NCBI GenBank assembly: GCA_938004235.1
Contig: CALKWL010000118.1
Coordinates: forward strand, 1 to 14,598
Reading direction: 5' to 3'
From: an uncultured Gammaproteobacteria bacterium
Lineage (GTDB): Bacteria > Pseudomonadota > Gammaproteobacteria > Halothiobacillales > Halothiobacillaceae
DNA: 14,598 nucleotides
This document shows, piece after piece, positions 1-9,200 of the stretch. The notes beneath the pieces were generated by a model. It was not told where the DNA came from. It saw only the letters and a program-made list of their open reading frames with translations, and did not search any database. Position 1 is the first letter of the stretch; each line of letters starts with the position of its first letter. The position numbers were made by a program, and so were the translations under genes.

Positions 1-51
1 CGGCGACCACCGAGATCTACACTCTTTCCCTACACGGCGCTCTTCCGATCT
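1..51. other. Illumina P5/read-1 adapter remnant (not genomic)
   Basis: These bases match the Illumina P5/TruSeq read-1 adapter, from CGGCGACCACCGAGATCTAC through the ending CTCTTCCGATCT. There is one mismatch at position 37 (G where the adapter has A). The sequence is synthetic library DNA left at the contig end. Genomic sequence starts at 52. Any reading frame that runs into this block has a false terminus. Confidence 0.98.
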
Positions 52-631
52 CATCTCGCACCACAGCGGGCGAAGCGGCATGTGCGCCATGCTGTACCCA
101 TAACCGCTCCAACATGGCCGCGCGCTCGCCCCCCCAGTCCAGGACTTGCACGCGCTCCCATGGCCAGATAGCGTTGCGCGCATCCAGAACCTCGTATTCA
201 ACTTGAGTGATGTCATACGAGCGTCGATAAAATCCCAAACGCTCGCCCAACAAAAAGGGGCGTTTCCCCGGAAAACCATAGGCATACGCCCCAGGAAAGC
301 GCATGGCGATAGCCTCACGCAGCGCACGCATCAAGGCAGGGTACACGGCCTCAGCCCCCCCCTTTCCCCGCCGGTGTGCGGCCACCATGACATCGCACAC
401 CTGAATCATGGCGCGCGGCGCACCAGCGTCCATGCCGGGCAAAACCAAGGCGCCTGCATGCCCCACCAGAGCCTCCGAGGCATCAAAAGCGACCAGATTG
501 ATTGAGCCAAGCAGTGCTGTGCCGTGATATTTCCAACGCCAAGCTTCAGGCGTTGCCTGAACAGCGAATACCTTATGGAACAGGGCGCAGGCCTCCTCAA
601 TCTGTCCATCGGGCAAGTCCTTAATCTGCAC
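52..631 (-). CDS. GNAT-family acyltransferase, 3'-truncated by adapter
   Basis: This is probably an acyl-CoA-dependent N- or O-acyltransferase of the GNAT superfamily, acting in the cytoplasm on a sugar or other small precursor. About 194 residues remain. WRWKYHG (31-37) is typical of the N-terminal part of this GNAT subgroup. A motif-A-like segment, VMVAAHRRGKGG (81-92), fits the acetyl-CoA pyrophosphate loop, and a 'GFPGKRP..LGERLGF' region (119-134) is common in these proteins. The start is GTG at 629-631: an in-frame stop lies 12 bases upstream, and AGAGG (plus-strand 641-645) sits 9 bases upstream. The C-terminus is missing because the contig ends in adapter; the apparent tail IGRAPCRERV is adapter translation. 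The gene is divergent from the polysaccharide operon, so a role in decorating the same glycan is plausible. The exact substrate is unknown. Confidence 0.8.
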
Positions 632-735
632 GTAACACGACCTCTACATCCGTTCATCAAGTTCACACATGCTATCCTTCAGCACCGCTGGGCGCACGCC
701 CTCATCCCCTAAATATCAGCCTTGACCAAGCCTTC
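632..735. promoter_or_regulatory. Divergent intergenic region, presumed promoters for both flanking genes
   Basis: This 104-base gap separates two divergent genes, so it should hold promoters for both strands. I see no convincing -35/-10 pair. TATCCT at 673-678 (AGGATA on the other strand) is the closest -10-like element but lacks a good partner. No Shine-Dalgarno sequence is evident before the ATG at 736. The regulatory role is inferred from gene arrangement only. Confidence 0.3.
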
Positions 736-3700
736 ATGACCGCATCATTCGACGAAGCTCAGTATCGCCCCTGCCAAACGTCCTCATTGCCCGCAGGCGT
801 ATGGCTGGTTATTGCACCTCACGCCGATGACGAAACCTTCGGCATGGGCGGTGCAATTGCGCTCGCGAGCGCGACGGGAACGCCGGTGGATGTACTCATC
901 ATGACCGATGGCGCCCAAGGAGGAGGTGCTCCCGACATTGTCGCCATCCGCGAAAAGGAAGCGCAGCGGGCGACTCAGGCTTTGGGTTGTCGCAGCGTGC
1001 ATTTTATGCGCCAGGCCGATCGCGGGCTGCATGTCAGTGAAAGCAACATTGCGCGAGTGGTTGAGCAAATCCGCACAGGCAAATACGCCGCCGTCTTTTT
1101 CCCCTCCCCTCTCGAAGCGCACCCGGATCACCGCGCCAGCACGCAAATCGCCTGGGAAGCACTGCGCAGACTGGCCTTCTGTGCGCAGCCTTTCAGCTAT
1201 GAAATCAGTGCGCAAGGGCCGAGCAACCTACTGGTGGATATTTCCTCCGTCGCCGGAAAAAAAGCCGAAATCATGCGCATCTACGGCTCGCAGCTGGCGC
1301 ATAACGCTTACGTTGAGCGCATTCTCGGGCTCAATGCGGCGCGCGCATGGTCACTGCCCCTCGAAGTCACCCATGCAGAAGCCTTTTACCGCTGGGCGCC
1401 CTCCGATCAGCCGCTGTCCGCACAGCTTTGGGGCATTCAATACGCCCAGCAGTCCAGCCTGGCGTTGCCCGAGATCGAGGCGCACGTCTCGATCATCATG
1501 CGCACCATGAATCGCCCGGAGATGCTGCGTGAAGCCATTCGCTCGGTCGCCTGCCAGACGCATTCCAGCATTGAGTTGATTCTTGTGAATGACGGCGAGG
1601 AGGATTTTTCCTCCCTGCTGGCGCAAGAGGCCGTCGGATCCATTACTAGCTTTCAATGCCTCAAGAATGAGGGGGTACATGGACGCGCACAGGCCGCCAA
1701 TCTTGGCTTGCGCCACGCCAAAGGCGATTTCATCGCCTTCTTGGACGACGACGACTGGCTATTGCCCGATCACCTGCGCCTGCTGCTGGCCAAGCTCAAA
1801 GAGCATCCCTCGGCCATTGCAGCCTATGGCGGCGTGGACTCAGTACGTTTTGAAGACGGGCAGGAACAATTCATGCACCGCTTCAACGACCCGTTCGATC
1901 CCTTGCGTCTGGCCTACAACAATTTCATGCCGATCCACTCGGTGGTGTTCAAGCGCAGCGTGATCGAACACGGCTGCATGTTTGATGAACGCCTCGACCT
2001 GTATGAAGACTGGCATTTCTGGCTACAGCTCGCCCGGCTTGGTTCCTTTGTCCATCTGGATGAAATCACTGCCAAGTACCGCATTGCCCATGAAAGCGGC
2101 GTAGGCTTGCCTACGACGACACGCGACACCACCTTGGACATGAACCGCTTTGTGGAAGCGAGCCGCAACACATGGAGCACTGAACAACTGCGTCATATGT
2201 GCATGTCCACGATTTTGGTCAGCCATCTGCGCAGTGAAGTGGAAGGTCTTAAGGGTCAGATTTCAGGACTTAACGCCGATATCAACCAGCTGCGTCAAGC
2301 CATCGCGGGGCACGAACAACACCTTGACGCGAAATCCGTGCATATCCGCAATCTTGAAGCCATCTCAAAGCAACAGCAGGACGAATTTACCGCACAAAGT
2401 AAACAACTCCAGAGCGAAATCCAGGCGCAAGCTCGCCAGGCTAAACTTTGGCAGGCGCGTTTTGAAGAGGTCACCGGCAGCCGCTCATGGCGACTGACGC
2501 AGCCTTTACGCACGGCAGGACGCAAGACGCGACGCGTGCGTGACGTGCTGCGCACTGCATTGCAGCGCAGCCAAGGCCTGTCGGCGCGCGAGCTGACGGG
2601 CAAGATCATGTCCATCTGGCGTAGCGAGGGCTGGCGCGGCCTGCGTGATCGGCTGCACCCGCGCGCGCCCACGGATGTGCCGACGGGCATCACCCAGGAG
2701 CCCGTGGCCTTTGCGCCTCTTGACCTGATTCGCCAGGATGACGGCCGCTACGCCCTGCACGCCGGCGCCGCCGGCTATCAATACATCCCGCCCTCACCGC
2801 CGCTGGATATGCAAGCCTGGCTGGGTGCGCTCGCGAGCCCGCCCCGCTTCTCCATTGTGGTTCCGGTGTACAACACACCGCCCGGGCTGCTTGGCGCACT
2901 GGTGGATTCGATCTTGGCGCAGTGGTATCCGCACTGGGAGCTGGTACTGGCAGACGACGCCAGCCCCAGCGAATCGCTGCAAAACGAACTGGCGAGGTTT
3001 ACCGACACCCGCATTGTCAAGCTGCGCCTGGAAAGCAACCAGGGCATTTCAGGCGCCACCAGCGCAGGCGTTGCCCAAGCGAGCGGCGATTGGATTGTTT
3101 TCGCCGACCATGACGACCTTCTGACCGCCGACAGCCTCTTTGAGCTGGCACGCTGCATTGAGCGCGAACGCCCGGATTTTGTGTATAGCGACGAAGACAA
3201 GCTGGACGAAAAAGGGCGCTTTACCCAACCTCATTTCAAGCCCGACTGGTCACCCGATACGATGATGAGCACCATGTTCACCGGACATATCTCCTGCGTG
3301 CGCAAAGCCTTGTTTGAGGATCTCGGCGGCCTGCGCAGCGAGGTCAACGGCTGTCAGGACTGGGATTTCGTACTGCGCCTCGCCGAGCGTACGCAAAACA
3401 TCTGCCACATTCCCAAGGTGCTTTATCACTGGCGGATCATCCCCGAGTCCGTCGCGGCCGACATTGCCGCCAAGCCGTACGTTTTGGCGGCATCGCAACG
3501 CGTTCGCGAAGATGCGCTTGTCCGCCGCGGCCAGATAGGAACCGTCGAAGCTATACCCCAGGTTCCCGGCTACTTCCGCGTGAACTATCACCCGCTCGGT
3601 GAGCCCCTGATTTCGATCATCATCCCCACACGGGATCATGCCCAGGTACTCAAGCGCTGCATTGAATCCATCGAGCAAAAAAGCAGCTACCGCCGTTTTG

Positions 3701-4428
3701 AGATTCTGGTGATCGACAACGGCTCAAAAGACGCCGCCACGCTAAGCCTGCTTGACGCCTTGCACAAGGCGCAGCGGGCGCTGGTCATTCGCCACGACCA
3801 GCCCTTCAATTTTTCCGAGTTGAACAACGTCGGCGTACGCGCGGCCAAAGGCGAGCTTTTGCTGTTTCTTAACGACGACACCGAAATCTTGAGCGCCGAC
3901 TGGCTGGAACGCATGGCGGGCTATGCCCAGTTGGCGCATGTCGGCGCCGTCGGCGCCAAACTGCTCTACCCCAATGGCCGGGTGCAACATGCTGGAGTAC
4001 TTAACCTGGCCGAGGGTCCAATCCATGCCCTGCTCAACACTTCGGCCGACCAGCCCGGCTACTTCATGCGCAACCTGCTGGAATACAACTGGTTGGCCGT
4101 CACCGGCGCCTGCCTGATGCTTGAACGCCGTAAATTCCTCGCTGTGGGCGGCTTTGATGAAAGTTTTCCGGTCGCCTACAACGATGTTGACCTCTGTTTT
4201 CGTCTGCATGACGCCGGGCTGTGCAACGTCGTTTGCCAGGCTATTCACGTTCGCCACTACGAATCACAAAGCCGCGGACTTGACCACCTGGATGCCGCCA
4301 AGCGCCAGCGTCTCAAGGATGACATGCGTCGTTTGTACACGGTGCATCCGCGTTATTTTCAGTACGACCCCTTCTACAACCCGAACCTTCACCCCAACGG
4401 GATCAACTTCGAGTTACTTTGCTCATGA
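736..4428 (+). CDS. Multidomain PIG-L deacetylase / triple GT2 glycosyltransferase
   Basis: This 1230-aa cytoplasmic (possibly membrane-associated) protein probably deacetylates an N-acetyl sugar and adds several sugars to a surface polysaccharide. Domain 1 (about 22-235) is PIG-L/LmbE-like: PHADDE at 28-33 and HPDH at 129-132 supply the expected zinc ligands (H29, D32, H132) and the base D31. Domain 2 (about 248-460) is GT2, with the acidic motif LDDDDW at 336-341 and EDW at 424-426. Residues about 495-578 are a Gln/Glu-rich helical, coiled-coil-like linker ending in SRSWRLTQPLR (582-592). Domain 3 (about 704-920) is GT2 with DHDD (791-794) and QDWD (874-877). Domain 4 (about 957-1180) is GT2 with NDD (1046-1048) and YNDVDLCFR (1148-1156). 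All four domains keep their key motifs. The stop overlaps the next start by ATGA, so this is the first gene of the operon. Sugar specificity cannot be read from the sequence. Confidence 0.92.
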   Translation: MTASFDEAQYRPCQTSSLPAGVWLVIAPHADDETFGMGGAIALASATGTPVDVLIMTDGAQGGGAPDIVAIREKEAQRATQALGCRSVHFMRQADRGLHVSESNIARVVEQIRTGKYAAVFFPSPLEAHPDHRASTQIAWEALRRLAFCAQPFSYEISAQGPSNLLVDISSVAGKKAEIMRIYGSQLAHNAYVERILGLNAARAWSLPLEVTHAEAFYRWAPSDQPLSAQLWGIQYAQQSSLALPEIEAHVSIIMRTMNRPEMLREAIRSVACQTHSSIELILVNDGEEDFSSLLAQEAVGSITSFQCLKNEGVHGRAQAANLGLRHAKGDFIAFLDDDDWLLPDHLRLLLAKLKEHPSAIAAYGGVDSVRFEDGQEQFMHRFNDPFDPLRLAYNNFMPIHSVVFKRSVIEHGCMFDERLDLYEDWHFWLQLARLGSFVHLDEITAKYRIAHESGVGLPTTTRDTTLDMNRFVEASRNTWSTEQLRHMCMSTILVSHLRSEVEGLKGQISGLNADINQLRQAIAGHEQHLDAKSVHIRNLEAISKQQQDEFTAQSKQLQSEIQAQARQAKLWQARFEEVTGSRSWRLTQPLRTAGRKTRRVRDVLRTALQRSQGLSARELTGKIMSIWRSEGWRGLRDRLHPRAPTDVPTGITQEPVAFAPLDLIRQDDGRYALHAGAAGYQYIPPSPPLDMQAWLGALASPPRFSIVVPVYNTPPGLLGALVDSILAQWYPHWELVLADDASPSESLQNELARFTDTRIVKLRLESNQGISGATSAGVAQASGDWIVFADHDDLLTADSLFELARCIERERPDFVYSDEDKLDEKGRFTQPHFKPDWSPDTMMSTMFTGHISCVRKALFEDLGGLRSEVNGCQDWDFVLRLAERTQNICHIPKVLYHWRIIPESVAADIAAKPYVLAASQRVREDALVRRGQIGTVEAIPQVPGYFRVNYHPLGEPLISIIIPTRDHAQVLKRCIESIEQKSSYRRFEILVIDNGSKDAATLSLLDALHKAQRALVIRHDQPFNFSELNNVGVRAAKGELLLFLNDDTEILSADWLERMAGYAQLAHVGAVGAKLLYPNGRVQHAGVLNLAEGPIHALLNTSADQPGYFMRNLLEYNWLAVTGACLMLERRKFLAVGGFDESFPVAYNDVDLCFRLHDAGLCNVVCQAIHVRHYESQSRGLDHLDAAKRQRLKDDMRRLYTVHPRYFQYDPFYNPNLHPNGINFELLCS

Positions 4429-6287
4429 ATGCCGCGCCTATCAGCAAACCCTCCGCACATCCCGCCGTTGCAGCGGCTCTGTGTCACTTTGCCGACGCCG
4501 AGCAGCTCGCCCGGATGATCGACCAAGCGCGCTGCGTCTCCTTCGATTTTTTTGATACCTTGTTCGCCCGCCCCTTTCTTGAACCCGAGTTCGCTTTTGA
4601 CTTGCTTGGACGGCGCGAGGGCGTGGACAACTTCCGCCAGAAGCGTGTCTCCGCACAGACGGAAGCGTTTCGCCGCATGGCCGTCCAAGGGCGTAAGGAA
4701 ATTCGTCTTGAGGATATTTACGCCTGCTTTGATGCGCCCGCCGATGAACGCGCCCGCCTGGCCGACACGGAAACGGCCTTGGAGCTCGCCCTGCTCGCGC
4801 CCAAGCCTGAAGTCGTCGCACTGTTTCAGGCCTTGCGAACCGCAGGCGTCAGACTCGCCATCTGCTCTGACATGTATTTCCCGCGCGCTTTTTTCCAGGA
4901 AGCCCTGCGTCAGCACGGCATGGAGGCGGTCGAGATGCTGCTGGTGTCTGCCGATGAGGATGCCACCAAGCGCGACGCCGGCGAATTGTTTCAGATACTC
5001 GCCCAGATGAGCGGGCTGCCCGCCCATGAAATCCTGCATATCGGCGACCATGCGCTGGCCGATGTGCAGCGCGCCCAGGAACATGGGTTGATGGCCTTCC
5101 ACTACGCTGCCAGGCTCGACGCCAGCCGCGAGCCTGCCGAACGCGCCTTCACCCTGCATGGTTTATGGGAGCGCTGCAAGGCGGATTGCCCCCAGTCCGA
5201 TCCAGGCAAGCGCCACGGCGAGCTTTTTGCGCGCTTGGGCTTTTTGTACGGTGGGCCGGCCAATCTCGGCTTTTTACAATGGCTGGGCGAGCAAACCAAG
5301 AACGACAGCATCGACCACCTGCTGTTCCTCTCGCGCGACGGTTTTGTCATGGAGCGCCTCGCCGCACAAGACGTTGTTCCAGGCTTACCCAAGCACAGCT
5401 ATTTCCACGGATCGCGTGTCGCGTTTTACCTGGCAGCCATGACCGAAAAGAACTTCTCCGCCTACATTCCTTTTCTTTTGTCCGGCAACGACGGACTGGC
5501 GCCGCGCGAACTGCTCGAACGCATCGGCGTCACCCCGCCTGCCGAGTCCGTCATGCGCGACCTCGGCCTAGGCTTTGATGTGGTCATTACCCAAGACATG
5601 AACCCGCAGCTGGCCAGCTTCTTGTACGCCTGGCGCGGCGAAATACTCAAGGTTTGCGCAGAAAATCGACGCGCCCTGCGCCTTCAATTGGCCAAGCTCG
5701 GCATCCAGACAGGTGACAAGATCGGCCTAGTGGACGTCGGCTGGAGCGGCTCAACCCAAGAAGCCTTTGAAGCAGCCACCCGGCCGTGGATGGATCTAAG
5801 CGTCACGGGTTACTACCTCTGCCTCGCCGACACGGAAGAGCGCAAAACACGCGCACAGAACCAGCGGATGCGCGCCATGGTTTCGTCCGCCACCCACGGC
5901 GCCGATTTCGCCAGCCGCATCTATGCCAGCCGTTCGATTATCGAGCTGTTCTTTTCCGCACCCCACCCCACCATTATCGGCTGGCGCCCCGATCAGCACA
6001 GCGGGCAAGTCGAAAGCGTCATGGATGAAGGGCGCGGCGACTCGACCGACGCACTGTCGGCCATTTCAGCCGAAATCAACGCCGCCGCCGAACATTTTGT
6101 GAGCTGCTACCAAGCCCTGAGCGCCAGGATCGGCACGTCCTTAACACCTGAAGAGCTGGTCGCCCCCCTGCTGCACCTCGCTGTGCATGATGCCGCACAG
6201 TGCCGTCAATTCGCCCCCCATGTCGTCAACTTCGATACCTGGTCGAGTTCGGCGAACCACCGCATGGACTTGATGACCTATCAATGA
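4425..6287 (+). CDS. HAD-superfamily protein with C-terminal COG5610-type domain
   Basis: This is a 620-aa predicted HAD hydrolase of the polysaccharide-associated type (COG5610, recalled from family knowledge). HAD motifs: I at FDFFDTL (40-46; nucleophile D41, T45), II at S148 in ICSDMY, III at K182, IV at HIGDHALAD (D208, D213). The usual second Asp of motif I (+2) is Phe43. The second half (about 265-620) is a separate domain with three sharp blocks: FLSRDGF (301-307), HGSRVAFY (328-335) and LVDVGWSGSTQ (435-445). The start chosen is ATG 4425, which overlaps the previous stop as ATGA. A TTG two codons upstream is less likely. No strong Shine-Dalgarno is present, so translation is probably coupled. 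The same two-domain module recurs at the C-terminal end of the next gene. Activity is unknown: it could be a sugar-phosphate phosphatase plus a transferase-like domain, or a non-catalytic partner. Confidence 0.85.
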   Translation: MNAAPISKPSAHPAVAAALCHFADAEQLARMIDQARCVSFDFFDTLFARPFLEPEFAFDLLGRREGVDNFRQKRVSAQTEAFRRMAVQGRKEIRLEDIYACFDAPADERARLADTETALELALLAPKPEVVALFQALRTAGVRLAICSDMYFPRAFFQEALRQHGMEAVEMLLVSADEDATKRDAGELFQILAQMSGLPAHEILHIGDHALADVQRAQEHGLMAFHYAARLDASREPAERAFTLHGLWERCKADCPQSDPGKRHGELFARLGFLYGGPANLGFLQWLGEQTKNDSIDHLLFLSRDGFVMERLAAQDVVPGLPKHSYFHGSRVAFYLAAMTEKNFSAYIPFLLSGNDGLAPRELLERIGVTPPAESVMRDLGLGFDVVITQDMNPQLASFLYAWRGEILKVCAENRRALRLQLAKLGIQTGDKIGLVDVGWSGSTQEAFEAATRPWMDLSVTGYYLCLADTEERKTRAQNQRMRAMVSSATHGADFASRIYASRSIIELFFSAPHPTIIGWRPDQHSGQVESVMDEGRGDSTDALSAISAEINAAAEHFVSCYQALSARIGTSLTPEELVAPLLHLAVHDAAQCRQFAPHVVNFDTWSSSANHRMDLMTYQ

Positions 6288-9200
6288 ACGCCGCACCATC
6301 CTCCTTAATCAGCGTCATCATGCCCGTGTACAACCACGCGACCTATGTGCTGGGGGCTGCGTGCAGTGTTCTGGCCCAGGCGGATGTCGAAGTTGAGCTT
6401 ATCGCCATTGACGATGCCTCTACTGACGCCAGCTGGGAGGTTTTAAGCACGCTGGAAGATAAGCGAATTCGCCTTTTTCGCCACACAAGCAACCTCGGCG
6501 CCCATGCCAGCCTGAACGAGGGGCTTGCCCTGGCACAGGGCGAATGGATTGCCATCATCAACTCCGATGATCTTTTCCACCCTGAGCGCCTTAGCCGTTG
6601 CCTTGCCGAGATGCGCGACCACCAGCTTGACCTGCTGGGAACGGATATCCGCCTGATTGATGGTGAGGGAAAGACTCTCGCCGCGCATTGGTGGGTGGAT
6701 GCCTTCAATGTTCTCAAGAAGCGCCGGCATGAGTCGCATGACTGGGTTAGCGCCCTGCTGTATGGCAATGTTTTCATGACCACATCCAACTTTGTCATGC
6801 GCCGCAGCATGGTCGAGCAAATCGGCGCTTTTTCTGCCGATCGCTATGTGCATGATTACGACTACCTGCTGCGTGCGCTGGGCGCCGGACTGAAGCTCGG
6901 CTGGCTTGATGAGCCCTTGCTGGACTACCGTCTGCATGAAAGCAACACCATTTCATCCAACCCTCTGGCCGCCAACCGCGAATGCGCCGCACTCCTGCGC
7001 CGCAGTCTGTATGGTTTTGCCTCCAGGCTCAATGAAAACGAGCTCGGAGCCCAACGCCTTCAAGCGCTTGGCGAGCAATGGGCGCGCATGGATCGTTATG
7101 TGGACGAAACCTGGGCCAGCCTGCAACACCATGCCCTGGTGACCAAAGAACAAGAGCTTTTACCTTTGATCCATGACCGTGATCGATGGATTGCAGAACG
7201 CGACAAGACGATTGCGCAGCAAAACGCTTGGGTGGCTGAGCGTGACCTGTGGATTGCAGAACGCGACCTGTCGATTATGGAAAGAAATCGCTGGGTTGCC
7301 GAACGCGACGCGTGGATCAACGAGCGTGATGCCATCATTGCCGCGCAACACGCACATATCGGCATACTTGAGACAGCTCAGACAGAGCAACGACAGCAGA
7401 TTGAACGCCTGACGCAGGAAAACGCACGGATCAGTCAAGCTCTTGACGCAATGTCCCACAGCCGCAGCTACCGCCTTGCCCGCCTACTCGGCTGGCCGGT
7501 GCGCAGGATGCGCGGCATGGCATCCAAACTAACCCGCGTGAGTCTGCGCAACACGCTACAGCAATGGAAACAGCGGCTCAGCGCCCCCGACCTACCGGCT
7601 GAAGCGAAGCTTAGGCGCATCACCAGTATGCAGGCATTAGAACACACGCTGAACGCACTGCCCGCTGAAGTGCGTTGCGTTTCCTTTGATGTCTTTGACA
7701 CCTTGCTGGCGCGCTGCATCGAACCACCTGCCGCATTACAGCAGCGCGTGTGCGAAAAAATTGCACATAAGCTCGGCGCACCGCACACGCCGGAGAGCGT
7801 CTGGCAAGCCCGCCTTGAGGTTGAAAACACACTGCGTCTGGCCTGCGCCCAGCAGGGCGGCGATCACGAGTGCCATTTTGAGCCCTTGGTGAATGACTGG
7901 GTGATACGCCTGCTGGGATGGCCGGATGAGGGGTTAAGTGCGTGGATTCATGACTGTGAGCGCCGTCTTGAACACCTTGCGCTCAGTGCTAAGCCGGGTA
8001 TGACTGAGCTTTTGCAAAAACTGCGCGCTCGCGGCTTGCGCATCCTGGCCGTATCCGACATGTATCTTGGCGAAACGCACATTCAGGCACTCCTCGATGA
8101 TTGCGGCCTGGGGCGCCTAATCGACCGGCTCTACGTCTCTGCCGAGTACGGCGTGGGCAAATACTCCGGTCGCCTGCATACCCATGTGTTGCAAACTGAG
8201 GGTTTGCAGGCGCATGAGATCATCCATATCGGCGACAACCTCGCCGCTGACATGCTCGCTCCGCTGCGCCTGGGCATTCAGGGTATTTTTCTTGACGAAC
8301 GCAGCGAGCGCCTGCGTCGTCGCCATCAAAGCCTGTCGGCGGACATGGCGCAGCAAGGCGGCATCTGGCGCGGACGACAATTTTTTGAAATTGTCGAGCA
8401 GCGGCTTCAGCTCACGCCACAGTATGCCGCGCCTGCAAGCCCATTTTTCCAGCACTACGGTCGCGACATACTCGGCCCCGCATTTTGCGGTTTCACCCTT
8501 GGGCTGGTGGAGCGCCTGCGTGACTATCGCCCGGACAAGATCTTCTTCCTCGCCCGCGACGGCTACCTTTTCCGACAACTTTACACCCGCTGGGGCGAGC
8601 TTATGGGTCATGAGCAGGATCCCCTGCCTGAAGCATGCTACGCCTACGTTTCACGCCGCGTGGTCGCCAGCGCGGCCATTGCCGATGGCATGAGCCACGC
8701 CCAGGCCATCGTGGGTCTTTACAACCCCAAACAGCACGGCCTGCTCTCCATCCTCAAAACCTACGGCTTGGACGTGGAGTCCTTCAAAGTGCGCGCCGCC
8801 GCCCACGGCTTTACCCAGATCGACGAACCCTTGCACAACTGGCATGACCCGCGCCTGCTTGCTTTTCTGGCCGACGCCGACGTACAGGACAAAATCCGCG
8901 CCTTCGGCCAAAGCGCTCGCCGTGATCTCGAAGCTTATTTCAGCCAGCTTGGACTTTTTGACTGCGCACGCGCAGCCTTTGTCGATATCGGCTGGAGCGG
9001 AACCATCCAGAAATTCCTCGGCGAAGCCTTTGCCCAGCGCGCCGATTTTCCCGAACTGCGCGGCTACTACTTCGCCTTTGTCGGCCAGATGCACGCCGAA
9101 TTTTCCGCCCCCAACGCCATCGAAGGCCTGCTTTGCGATGCACGCCGCAACAACCCCTGCGAGCGCATACCAGGCGAGTTTGAAGAGCTGTTCGAACAGG

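Noticed and set aside
4389..5159. 256-aa open frame on the minus strand
   Set aside because: It is antisense to the HAD gene across its catalytic motifs, with no recognisable domain of its own.
6200..6283. Longer start (28 extra residues) for the GT2-HAD fusion
   Set aside because: The extension lies wholly within the preceding gene, and ATG 6284 gives an ATGA overlap and a normal GT2 N-terminus.
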